Shown here: piece after piece, positions 21,368 through 33,300 of the stretch
Position numbering within the stretch: the first letter of the stretch is position 1
Layout of the letters: the number at the start of each line of letters is the position of its first letter
Assembly: GCA_948567375.1 (NCBI GenBank)
Contig: OX419758.1
Location: 43,715,001-43,779,000, forward strand
Source: Lunularia cruciata
Lineage: Eukaryota > Streptophyta > Marchantiopsida > Lunulariales > Lunulariaceae
Reading direction: 5' to 3'
DNA: 64,000 nt
Made by a program: the position numbers and the translations under genes
The notes under the pieces: generated by a model
Databases searched by the model: none
What the model saw: the letters and a program-made list of their open reading frames with translations, nothing else
What the model was told of the DNA's origin: nothing

Positions 21368-24300
21368 CTGCTCGCCAGGAAAGCACCAAGTCAGCAACGG
21401 GGCACTTTCTAGAGTATATGAATATGAAACACGGTTCCATACCCACGTAGGACTGCACAGGACATGGAATTGTGAATAACGAGGGAGAAGCAAATCCCTG
21501 ATAACTGTCATTCAAAAGTAGTGATGAGCAAGGTCACCTGTTAGTTTGCCCCAGCAGGCAAGGACAATAGCAGGTACAACCCATCATACGGCTCTCTAAC
21601 TCTACTTAACTTTTGGATTACATATCCACACAATATATTTTGTATGTGACGTAGCACTCCCCCATGATGGGGAGAGAGTACAGGAGAAAATTACATCCGA
21701 ATATATTGAATTATAAGCCCTAACCCTAACACATATTATACAGTGTATAAATATGGAACCTGTCCGCTATGACACGAGTCAACACCCACTAAGGACAAGA
21801 CATGATGAGGTATAAGCAGTGAATTCCTCATATTCACACCTAGTGGTGAGCAAGCTCTCCGGTTAGTTTGTACCTGCAAGCGAGATTAGCGTAAAACAAG
21901 TATCTTTGAGGATAAGTCCATGTATTAGATTTTATCAACAGTCATTTCATGGCCCAATTAAAAGTAAAGTAACATATCATCCTAGGCTTCCTAAACCCCC
22001 AAGCTGCTGTATATGACTACTGCGATTTACCCCCACATGTTCAGTGTCTACACGAGTTCATCAACATTTCACACCAAAACCTATAATATAACATACAGGA
22101 TACATTGAGTAAACAAATGCATTTCGAACCCGTTCATTAGAGCAAGGTTCTACACGGCATATACAACGCACTATATTACAGATATATAGGTAGACGAGAA
22201 CAGATGCCGTTCTGGGAACGGGTTATCCAGAACTCATGAGGTGCAAACAATCGTTAAGCAAGATGTACATGGTACGCAACGCTAGAGTAGTATGAAATCC
22301 CTAAGTTAGAATGCATCGAAGGTATCCGACAGAAATGGCATAATCGAAGCAAACCTATTGGAACAACTGCATATATAGAGAAGAAACATCAGCAAATGAA
22401 AGGCAAAGTAAATGTCATTGAGAAACCAGTAGATAGCAATAGCAACCTACCGTGGACACTGGCCTTCGAAATAACGAATTGATCGTTTTTATCCTGTGCA
22501 TAGTATATTACAGATATATACCATACACCGGATAAAAACGACCAATTCGCCATTTCGAAGGCCAGTGTCCACGGTAGGTTCAAGTCCAGAAACACACAAT
22601 CAAAGCAGCGATAACCAAACCAGAACCACAACAAACATAAGGTCCAGAGTAAATCGTCCGTTAAATCCGCACCTCTACTCGGCAATCGGCTCTGTGGTGC
22701 GTTACCAGAGTGGGGGTTAAGAGGAGAAAGCAACCGCAAGGTGTGAAATTCGCTACACAAAGTTAGAGAATGGATGCGTTTTACCTCTGTTACTTTCATG
22801 TGAGCATTAGAAGCTGCAGTCAGAGCGTTCTTTTCACTTGTCGGGTCTCCAGTGGCAGCTGCTGCATTTTGAGCAAGAAGTTGACGGAACCTTTCCCTAC
22901 AATGGAGCGGATGTCGATGTCTACCCCTGTAGATATTCCCATCAGGTATTCCTGCAAGAGCATCACTGGCCAGTGGCCAATTTCCTCCATACTCATGTAC
23001 AACTGCACAAAGTATAGCATCTTCAGCTGGAGTCCAACTATCTGCAGGTGGAACATGTTCTTGCATCTTCGTTGCGTCCTTCTTTCGCTCTTTTTCCAAC
23101 ATGATAAGAGGACCTTTCTTGAGAGGGACTGCCATGATGGAAATTTTACCCCCCGTCTTTTTCTTCACGCTAATTGAGGTGGGAAACTTCGAGGCAGTGG
23201 GCACGGTATCCAAGTCCTGGGTATCATCATCACTTCCTCCACCCAACTGCTCAAACTCCGAGAGTCTTTTAGACAGGATGCTTCTATCTCCTGCCGACCT
23301 TTCCTTGTTCAATTCCTTGTTGGCCTTCTTAGCATGTGTCTCTGTCAGCATATCCTCTTCCAACAACTTGGGGGCCTTTCGTTTTCGTTGTGACGGGCTA
23401 CGAGAGGGCAGCGAGGACAACTCAAATTGTGGAGTGCTGTACGTCTCATCTCTGTGGACATTCTTCTTCGCCATGACCACATCATCAAAGGTGAGAGAAC
23501 CCTTTATGAGGGATTTAAACTTCGGTTTCTTCATCTTCTTCAAAGACTTTGACTTAACCTTGAAGTTTTCGGCTCCTACTACGGCTGAGGCAGCTTCCGC
23601 AACGGCCCTAGTGATCAAAAAGCTAAGTTTCATTATAAGTGAAGAGAATGGCGATTGAGCAAGCAAGCAAGCAATCATGTAATCATGTGATAAGTGGACA
23701 GGCACCAGTTTAAGTACAGAAATGATTTACAGTCCCGAGTTTTACTTTACTAAGATGAACTACTTCCCATAGAACTGAAAAGAAAAGAAACAGGCAGATG
23801 CTTCCAGTCGAAATCTAGAATTAAACTCCACCTGTCGGCGTCTCTCATTTCCTCTTCCATGGCTTCCCATTCAAGTTGTCTCTGATTTTCCTGACATTAA
23901 GAGACCGAGATTGCCATCAATATCATCAGCATAACTTCCGAACGACACTGCTTTTGTACTGCTTTTGTAAAATGAACCAGATCTAGGTCCTTTTGAAGGA
24001 ATCATCATATATTGGTAAATGAGAGCAGGAATCATCATATATAGCCAACACAAATACGCACAAATGCAGTAAAATTGTTCCTTGAAAGGAATTGACGGAA
24101 ATACCTGCTGCTGTGCCAAGACCTCCACTTGCTGACGATATGCTTCGTTTGCAAAAGCCGTGTCCCAACCTGGAAACAAGGTAAAACGAATATTAACGAC
24201 AAACGGACGTTAACATGCGGCATAAGGCAGACTCCCAAAATCATCTCCACCCTACTGATTAAGCTCATTGAATTTAATTTTCTTCTCATACCTTATATGA

Positions 24301-27300
24301 CGCATAAGAACTAAAAGTAATAGAACGAAAAACTCGTCATTAGAACACGCTTTCGTACCCATGTTAACATGCAAGACAGGGAATGGACCTTCCAGATGTA
24401 GCTTATGACTATAATACAGTTTTTCGAGTCAATCTACTGAATTGTTATACAATTGTTCGAGTCTATGTATTTGAGGAAGAGGGGTAGAAGCCCTTCGAGA
24501 AACGGGGGATCCAGAACCGGCTTAGTACGACATGAGAACATGCATATGGAAGTAACGAAATGGAAGCATCCACATATGCAAATCGAATTGCAGGCAATCT
24601 AACCAAGGAAATACAGAACGAAAAATAAGCGGAATTGATATGACACCAAAAACACAGAGAAAGGCGTTCTTAGTAAGCCTCCACGAAAGCCTGTACGACT
24701 TCATCAATGCCTAACGCAGTGCTGAAGTCGCTGAGCGAATGCCAGTACCCCTCGTACCAAGTTTCTGTTCGAAGCTCATGAGTGCCAAGGCACAGGGTTG
24801 GATATAGGTAGATGAGAGCAGAAGCCGTTCCTGAACGGGTGATCCAGAACTCATTAAATGCAAATGATCGGTAACCAAGATGCACAGGACTGGATATGAG
24901 GACATGAGAGCAGAAGCCATTCGAAAAACGGGGGATCCAGAACTCATTAACTGCGTATGAAGTGCAGATGAAATGTAAACATGATATTGGATATAGGTAG
25001 ATGAGAGCAGAAGCCGTTCTAGGAACGGGTGATCCAGAACTCATGATATTGGATATATGAGGACAGAAGCCGTTCGAGGAACGGGAGATCCAAAACTCAT
25101 TAATGCATATGAAATGTAGATGAAACGGCCATCAAGTGAAAGCAGAACTGACTGCAATACACATGCGAATAGGAGATGAAATTTAATTCATAAGAAGCAT
25201 GTATTCACAAGTAACGACCATATATAACTACATGTTGAGAATCTGTGAACCAATGTGTACTGAGAAAACGAAGAGTCAACTCATATGAAGTAATCGGGAA
25301 GTGAGCGATGTGAAACAATCGGAAACCAACTGAATGAATTGAGAGCAAATTGTAAACCGAGACTAATACAGGTATGTACAAACAACTGGAAACAAACTGA
25401 ATGAAATGTATACAGATTGTAAACCGAGATTGATACACAAATGTACCATCCCGTAAAAACCTAATCGCAAGGTGAATGTAAAGCAAATCATGTAAGGAAG
25501 TAGTAAACCAAATGTAAACGAAGACGATTAGCCGGACATTGAGTAATCCGCAGTTTATGAATCGAACGTCAAGTAATTAAACAAGAAGTCGAGAAGAGTA
25601 AGATTTTATGGCTAAGATTGATCGAAACAATCCCAGGTTCGGGTATGAAAAGGTAGAATGAAAATCGTTCAAAGAACGGGTGAAGTAGAGCAAAGCAGTA
25701 AGGGGCTGGATATAGGTAGATGACAGCAGAAGCCGTTCTAGGAACGGGTGATCCACAGCTCATTAAATGCATATGGTCGGTAACCAAGATGTACTATATG
25801 CACAATGCTAGAATAGTGCTAGAATAGTGATCCATAACGTAGAATGCATCGAATGTAACCTGAAGCAAAGGCATAGTTGCAACAAATCGAAAACAACACA
25901 TATCTAAAGGACTAGTACACAACTTGAAATCGATCACAGCTATTCAAACGAATTCGACAAATATAAAACATTACGTAATTGACCAGCAGTAACCAGCGCA
26001 TGAACGACGAAAATTAAAACGTAGGCTGTGGTCGAGTGAACACTGTAGACACGGGAGGTCGAACCATGAAGCAGGCAAAAGAGCGAGGGAAAAATAATAG
26101 GGAGGGAATTAGCTGGGGAAGGGAGGAGTGGAACAATGTGGGAGCTTAGTGGATGGTGCTTCTGCAGAGACATATCGAAGTGTAGCAGTGTAACGAGAGC
26201 GAGGCGGAAGAGGACAGGATATGTAATATGTCTCAACAAGCACTATGGACGCTCGAGTCCTGGAACGCTAAACAAATAAGGGAAGCAGAAGGTGGCCATA
26301 GGAAACCTCCACGAGCAGAAGCCATTCTAGGAGGGGGGGATCCAGAACTCATTAAATGCAAATGATCGGTAACCAAGATGTACTTTATGCATAATGCTAG
26401 AATAGTGATAAATCCATAGAGTAGACTGCATCGAACGTAACCTGAAACAAAGGCATAATTGCAACAAATTGAAAAGAACATATATCTAAAGGACTAGTAA
26501 ACAACTTGAAATCAATAACAGCTATTCCAACGAATTCGAGAAATATAAACATTATGTAATCGACCACCAGTAAGCAGTGCATGACCGATGAAAATTAAAA
26601 CGTGGGCTGGGGTCGGGTAGGAACACTGTAGACACGGGAACCGTCGAACCGTGAAACAGGCAAAGAGTGAGGGAAAAATAATAAGGAGGGCATTAGCTGG
26701 GGAAGGGAGGAGTGGAACAATGCGAGAGCTTAGTGGATGGTGATGTTGCAGAAATATATCGAGTGTAACAGAGTAACGAGGGCGAAGCAAAAGAGGACAG
26801 GATATATAGGTATATGAGAGCAGAAGCTGTTCTGGGAATGGTTATCCAGAACTCATGATATGCAAATGATCGGTAACCAAGATATCCATGATGCACAATG
26901 CTAAAATAGTGATAAATTCATAAGGTAGTCTGCATCGAATGTAACCTGAAGCAAAGGCATAATTGAAACAAATTGAGAATAACATATATCTAAAGGACTA
27001 GTAAACAACTTGAAATTGCTAACAGCTATGCAACCGACTGCAAGAAATAGAAAACGTGATGTAATAGACCACCAGTAACCAGTGCGTGATCGATGAAAAT
27101 TAAAAATGTGGGCTGGAGTCGGGTCCGAACACTGTAGAAACGGGAGGTCGAACCATGAATCAGGCAAAGTATGAAGGAAAACGAAGAGGGAGGGAATTAA
27201 CTGGGGAATGGAGGAGTGGAACAATGTGAGAGCTTATGGATGGTGTGGCTGCAGAGACATGTCTCAGTGTAACAGGGTAACGAGTGCGAGGCGAAAGAGG

Positions 27301-30300
27301 ACAGGATATATTGGTATATGAGAACAGAAGCCGTTTTGGGAATGGGTTATCCAGAACTCATTAAGTGCAAATGATCGATAAGCGATATTTAAATGAATCA
27401 CAATGCTAGAGTAGTGTTAAATCCCTAAGGTACAACGCATCGAATGTAACCTGCAGCAAAGGTATAATTCAAACAAATTGAGAATAACAGATGGCCAACG
27501 GACTAGTAAAGAACGTGAACTCGAGAGCATCTATGCAAACGACAGCGAGGAATAGGAAACGTGATGTAAGAGCCTGCCAGTAAGCAGTGCGTGAACGAAG
27601 ATTAAGAACGTGGGCTGGAGTCAGGTAGGACCACTGTTGACACGAGAGGTCGATGCAGGAAGCAGTCGAAGCGCGAAGGGAAAATACTAGGGAGGGAATT
27701 AGTTGGGGAATGGAGGAGTGGAACGAAACAAGAGTTCTTGGATTATGTGGCTGCAGAAACGGGTCGAAGTGTAACAGGGTAACGATGCAGGAAGCAGTCG
27801 AAGCGCGAAGGGAAAATACTCGCGAGGGAATTAGTTGGGGAATGGAGGAGTGGAACGAAACAAGAGTTCTTGGATTATGTGGCTGCAGAAACGGGTCGAA
27901 GTGTAACAGGGTAACGAAAGCGCCGCATAAGAGGACAGGATATAAAATATATCACAACCAGCACTATGGACGCTGGAGTCCTGAGACGCTAAACAGCTAA
28001 GGGAAGCACAAGGCTGCCATAGTAAACCTCCACGGAAACACATGTGACTTCATCAGTGCCTCCCGCAGGGCCGTTGTAGCTGAGCAAGAGTCAGTACCCC
28101 TCGTACTGAGTTTCTGTTCGAAAACTCATGAGTGCCAAGCCAAACTCGGGTTGCTCCCCCAAAGTGCCGCTCATAAGTAGGGGGAATGTTGAAGAGCAGA
28201 AGAACAGAAGTGGAAGTGTGGAAAGAAAACGCAAGCAGAAGTGCAGGCAAATGAGTAATTCGCAGGAGTCTCAGCCGCATAATGAGAACCAGGCAAGAAA
28301 GAAATGAATCAGCATGAGTAAGAGGAGGGAAGGAACCCAGACATACCTGATGGATCCCTGAAATCACAAACATCCGTTAGTAGAGATAAAATCCAGGACA
28401 CATCAATGAGAAATTGTCAAGCAAAGGTTCGTTAGTAATACGAGAGGGGAGCAAGAAACATCAGCGATGCACAGGCAGGGGCGAGCCTACTCAAACAGGA
28501 AAAACAATCGCGAAGTGTAAGAAGGAAAGAACAGAGAAGCAAGGAAAAGCATGGAAGGACATAGAGCAATGCAGGAAAGAGGTAAAATCTGCCCCGGATG
28601 AAGTGATGGACAAGGTGGGCCCACATGTCTGTAAGCAAACACTCGAAGACCACATGGCAGAAAACCGTATGTCAATCATGGTAGACTGTATATTTACAAG
28701 TCCAGAAGTCAAGTAGAACTCCCGTACAACTGCATGGTATGCAAGCCTATAGGAGAGAATTAGTACTGGATATAGTCTATAGTATCATTACATGCGCTAT
28801 GGAAACATGAGTCCTGAAACGCTGAAACAGCCAGAGGGAGCAGAAGGCGGCCATAGTAAGCCTCCTCCAAAGCACATACGACCTCATCAGTGTCAAACGT
28901 AGTGCCGAAGTAGCTGGGCGAATGTTTCTGTTCGAAAGCTCATGTAAACATGATATTGGAGTTATGAGGACATATCATGTAAACATGATATGTGCAAATC
29001 GAGATGACTAGTAAATCCGTAAAGCAGATGAAGTGAATCTACAGGACTGGATATGAGGAGATGAGAGCAGAAGCCGTTCCTCGAACGGGGGATCCAAAAC
29101 TCATTAAATGCAAATAGTGTAGATGAAATGGCAAGAAAATGAAAGCAGAACTGACTGAGAAACCTGCGAAAAGTAGATGAAATCTAGATCATAAAAAGCA
29201 TGTATTGTCAAGTAACGCTCATATATAACTACATGCAAACATGATATGTGAAAACGATATAGAAATGACATGTATAGAAAACATGATATGTGAAAATCGA
29301 TATGAGTATTAAATCCATAAAGGAAATTAAGTGAATTTAACAAGTCGAATGTGAACTGAAGTAAAGGCATAATAGCAACATATTGAGCAGAAGTCGTTCG
29401 AGCAACGGGAGATCCAGAACTCACTGAATGCAACTGAGGTGCATAAAATGGAACATATACAAAACATGTGCAAGTCGGAATACAAATTAGTATAAAATCC
29501 GGAAAGGAGATGAAATGGATACAACTGATCGAATGTAAGACGAAGTAAATGCAACCTAGAAACATCTAAAGAGCAACACACGTGAACAAGTTTGCATGCA
29601 TTGAATAGACGTTAACAGATAAACAGTACATGTATAGAAATGAACACAATGGGGAATTGACGACCAAACGAGCCAGACAAGGACTAAGTTAAACTGAAGT
29701 CGGGAATCGAGTAGAAGCCTTGAAATCGAAAGTCGAGGAAGATCCGTGAGACAGGCAGACAGATATGCCAAGAAAGAGAGTAGAAGCCGGAGCTAGTTGG
29801 AGTGGAGCGCAGTGTGAGAGAGGAGAGTAAGTAGTTATATAACTACTTACATAAGATCGCAGATCGCAACAGATCGCAACTAAAACTGAGACAGATCGCA
29901 ACTAAAACTGGTTTGGGTACGAAGAAAGAAGCGTGGAAATCGTTCAGAGAACGGGGAAGGTGAGCGTAGAGGACCGGATAGAGTATATCGCAGCAACTGG
30001 CACGTTCGAGGAACTGGATATTGTATATCACTCGTTGTAAAAACCAAGTTCCATACCCACGGACGGACTCCGACTTTTGACATATGATAGCACGCTGTAA
30101 AGAGCGTCATAAACATCATAACTATCGTCATAACTTCAAGTCAGTGTGTCTAAATACTCCTGTATCCCCATAATAACTTACTTTCATAGAAAAGAGGTTC
30201 GTTATCCTCATCAATTTCCGCCTCCTGCTCTTCTTTCAGTTTCTCCAACTTTTCCAGCTCCCATTCCTTCTCTTCGAACAGCACTTGGGCAGCTTCGGAA

Positions 30301-33300
30301 GCTTTATCGACTCTTGGGTCCCAAAGCTCCAGGTATCGCATAGCATAACGTTCTACAGGCTGCAGCTGATCCTCAAAGGAAATACTTCCCCGACCAGCTG
30401 CTGCAGCTGCCGCGGCCATTTGCTTTACATCAGCCAGCATGTCCATCTCCTCCTCCGCATCAGCAGGAATCAGAGCAGATCCTATTTGAGGTGCCTCATC
30501 AGCCGTCACTGCCATCTTGCTATTATCAAGTCCCTCTCTCATGGCTCCGTCTGATTGACTCCTAACTACCACACCTTTACCTTCTTCCACATCATCCACA
30601 AGCTCTTCATCCTCCAAGCTACCAACAAAACTCTCCTCCGTAAATTCCTGATTTTCTGCAGCCTCTTCTTGCTCTACCCTTTTCATGGCCATGAAATCTG
30701 CCTCATCCTCCGCATTCTTCAGAGCTGCTTCCACTTCAGCGCTTGAAACCTCGGAGGGTTTCACATGAGCGCTTTCACTTTCGCTAGCCGGCAGCAAACC
30801 AGAAATCTTCCTTTCACCGCCAACTTTCACTCCCTTCATCCCTGAAAAGAGTTCCATTGGATCAAGCTTCTTAAAGAACTCGGTATTGTAACCCCCACTT
30901 TGTATCACAAGATCGTCCAATAACCTCTTTTGGTTTGCTTTCTTCAGTATATTCTCCTCTATAGTGCTCTCACTAACTAGTCTGTAAATGTGAACTTCTC
31001 TTGTCTGGCCGATTCGGTGGCATCTATCCTGAGCTTGTTGATCCATTGCAGGATTCCAGTCACTGTCGTAAAATATGACGGTGTCCGCACCGACCAAATT
31101 AATGCCGACACCTCCACTTCTGGTCGACAATATAAACAGGAAGATCTTAGGATTCGTATTGAAGCGTTGCATGAGTATCTGTCGCTGCTCAGGCTTTGTA
31201 GACCCATCAAGCCGCATATATGTATAACCATACAAGTTAATGAAGCTTTCTAATACATCCAACATTCTAGTCATCTGGGTAAAGATAAGAGCCCTATGAC
31301 CCTCAGATTTCAAACGTCTCAAGAGGACAGCTAACTCTTGGAGCTTGCCGCAATCGAACTGCAAAAGCCTCCTATCTGGGAAGAACAACTGTCTCCTGAC
31401 GAACACAGGCCTCAAAGGTTCCAACGAGGCACTGACTGTCTCGTGGAGACCTCCTTCCATGCTTGATGACAGAAGTCCAGTAGGTGGTCGATGACTGCAC
31501 CAGGCAACTGGAGCTGGAGCTCTGGCCGCGGGAATACAGAAAATAAACGATTCTACCAGACTCATGGACATTTCGAGACGTGTCAGGGGCAAATGTACAA
31601 TATCGGCAACTACAGACGAGAACTCCAGAAAGCGCCGTGGATCAGCCTTGATTTTATGGACGTCTTGAACAGGGTCTTCCATTGACACACACTGTCTAAC
31701 ATCAGAACCGTAAAGGGCGTTCTTCTTGCAACGTAGCATGTTCAGCCACATCAAAGCATAAGCCTTCTCCTTCTTTTGTTTCGCTCTCTCGGCCCTGATC
31801 ACCGCTTGGATTTCCTCTATGATTCCTCGACCCCTACCATTTGGCTGGTCGTTCCCGTACTTGGATTGCCAACTGTCCTCACCAGTGCTTGACAGTTCCT
31901 CAATCAACGCCCCTGGAGTACACAGACCCGAAGACTCCTCACACTCCCAAGATGCCATGTCAAGGTCAACTTGAGTTACAATCAGATTCAGCTGTTTCAG
32001 ATTCACCGAGCAGAATGGCCCAGAATCCAATGCAGAAGCCACGACTGAACTAAGGTGCAGGTCCAAACCAACCATATCGAAAGAAGACACAATAGGCCGA
32101 CCTTCAAACAAGTCCGGGTGATTACAAACCTTTCTGAGCTGCATTAGAACGTTGATAAGCCCCAGAAAGTTTCCACTAGACAAAGTGGCTTGCGTATCTG
32201 AGCTAGCCATGAAATCTTCGTATAGATTTCGCTGTCTTTTGGAAAGCCGGCAGTGTATCACGTGCTCATACTTTTGAGGCAATTGCTTTTCGACATCCTT
32301 CTTCAAACGCCTAAGTAAGAAAGGCCTCAACACATTGTGAAGTCTGTCCACCACCTCCTTATTAATTACCTCCTGACCTTCAACCATGCCAGTAATTGGA
32401 TTGCTAAACCAGTCACGAAACTCTTGATGAGACTGGAAGACATGGGGCATTAAAAAATGCATCAAGGACCAGAGCTCCATAAGGTCGTTTTGAAGAGGTG
32501 TTCCCGTAAGTAGGATTCTACGTTTCGAATTGAAATTCAAAAGAGTCTGCCACCTCTGTGATTTCCAATTCTTTATCAGATGTGCCTCGTCCAGAATAAG
32601 GTATTTCCACTTCTTTCTCTTGAAAGCTTTGGCATCCTGTATGACTAGCCTGTAGGTTGTGATGCAGACGTGAAACGAATTCGGCTTGGACCAACCCTGC
32701 CTCTTCAATTTGCGTTCCTTCGCGCTCCCAAAGTAGGTCAAGATCTTGAAGGCAGGGCACCACTTCATGAACTCCGTCTCCCAATTCAACATGACACTGG
32801 TTGGGACAACAATTAAATGTGGACCCCAAATTCCTCTATCACATGCCAGGTGAGCCAACAGAGAAATGGTCATGATAGTTTTTCCTAGCCCCATCTCGTC
32901 TGCCAGAATTCCATTTAAGCGCTTCTCATACATAGTGACCAGCCAGTCCAGGCCTATATGTTGATATTCACGAAGTGAATGCTTAAGTAGGAAAGGCAGC
33001 TTTGTGCGGACTTTAGTAGTGGAAAATGTGTAGCCCGTCGGTTGCGCAGATTGCGCAGCCGCAGCAGCATCAGCAAGTTTATCCTCACTGGTCTTCCCAT
33101 CAGCAGGTACCGAAGTTTCTCCTGCCACCACCTTCCCCGGGACCTTACCGGGACTATAATTAACAAGATCTTCCTGTAAACTCTTTTCATCTTCGATCAA
33201 TAAGTTCCTAATCTCCTCAGATACTCCAGCTTCTACTACATCTTGACTAACTCCTCCAGAGGGATCACCCCTTAGAACCAGGTCCGAAGCAGTACCTTCC

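Larger units (their letters stand above)
24170..30181 (-). other. PIE1 intron 13, 6.0 kb, repeat-filled
   Basis: The intron runs from GTAAGT at 30181 to CCAG at 24170, between FYES and WDTAFANEAY, so it splits a conserved stretch. It contains no transposon protein frame. It is filled with a repeat family around the palindromic core CCGTTC-N3-GAACGG, then GATCCAGAACTCATTAAATG, with copies near 24485, 24830, 24920, 25015, 25068, 25738, 26318, 26825, 27330, 29073 and 29395. Confidence 0.85.

Noticed and set aside
21368-21511. N-terminal part of the frame 20639-21511 (MTVIRDLLL...)
   Set aside because: Upstream of the acceptor at 21368; the conserved text begins EHTKRLLG. Likewise the frame past 20760 (IICGESHVF...) is intron.
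21716-21733. Interstitial telomere repeat (CCCTAACCCTAAC)
   Set aside because: Only two units; too short to mean more than chance or a telo-box-like motif in an intron.
22389-22784. Continuation of the SANT-containing frame to 22389
   Set aside because: A good donor (GAG then GTAAAA) ends the exon at 22785 after KVTE, as in plant PIE1; the rest is intron and includes one foldback arm.
27653-28000. 115-residue open frame with a doubled 44-residue stretch
   Set aside because: It lies inside a PIE1 intron, antisense, and exists only because of the 132-bp tandem duplication.
24485-29410. Intronic CCGTTC-N3-GAACGG repeats as a CRISPR-like array or as heat-shock elements
   Set aside because: Spacing is irregular, spacers are themselves repeated, the setting is a nuclear intron, and the TTC-GAA spacing is three bases in most copies rather than two.
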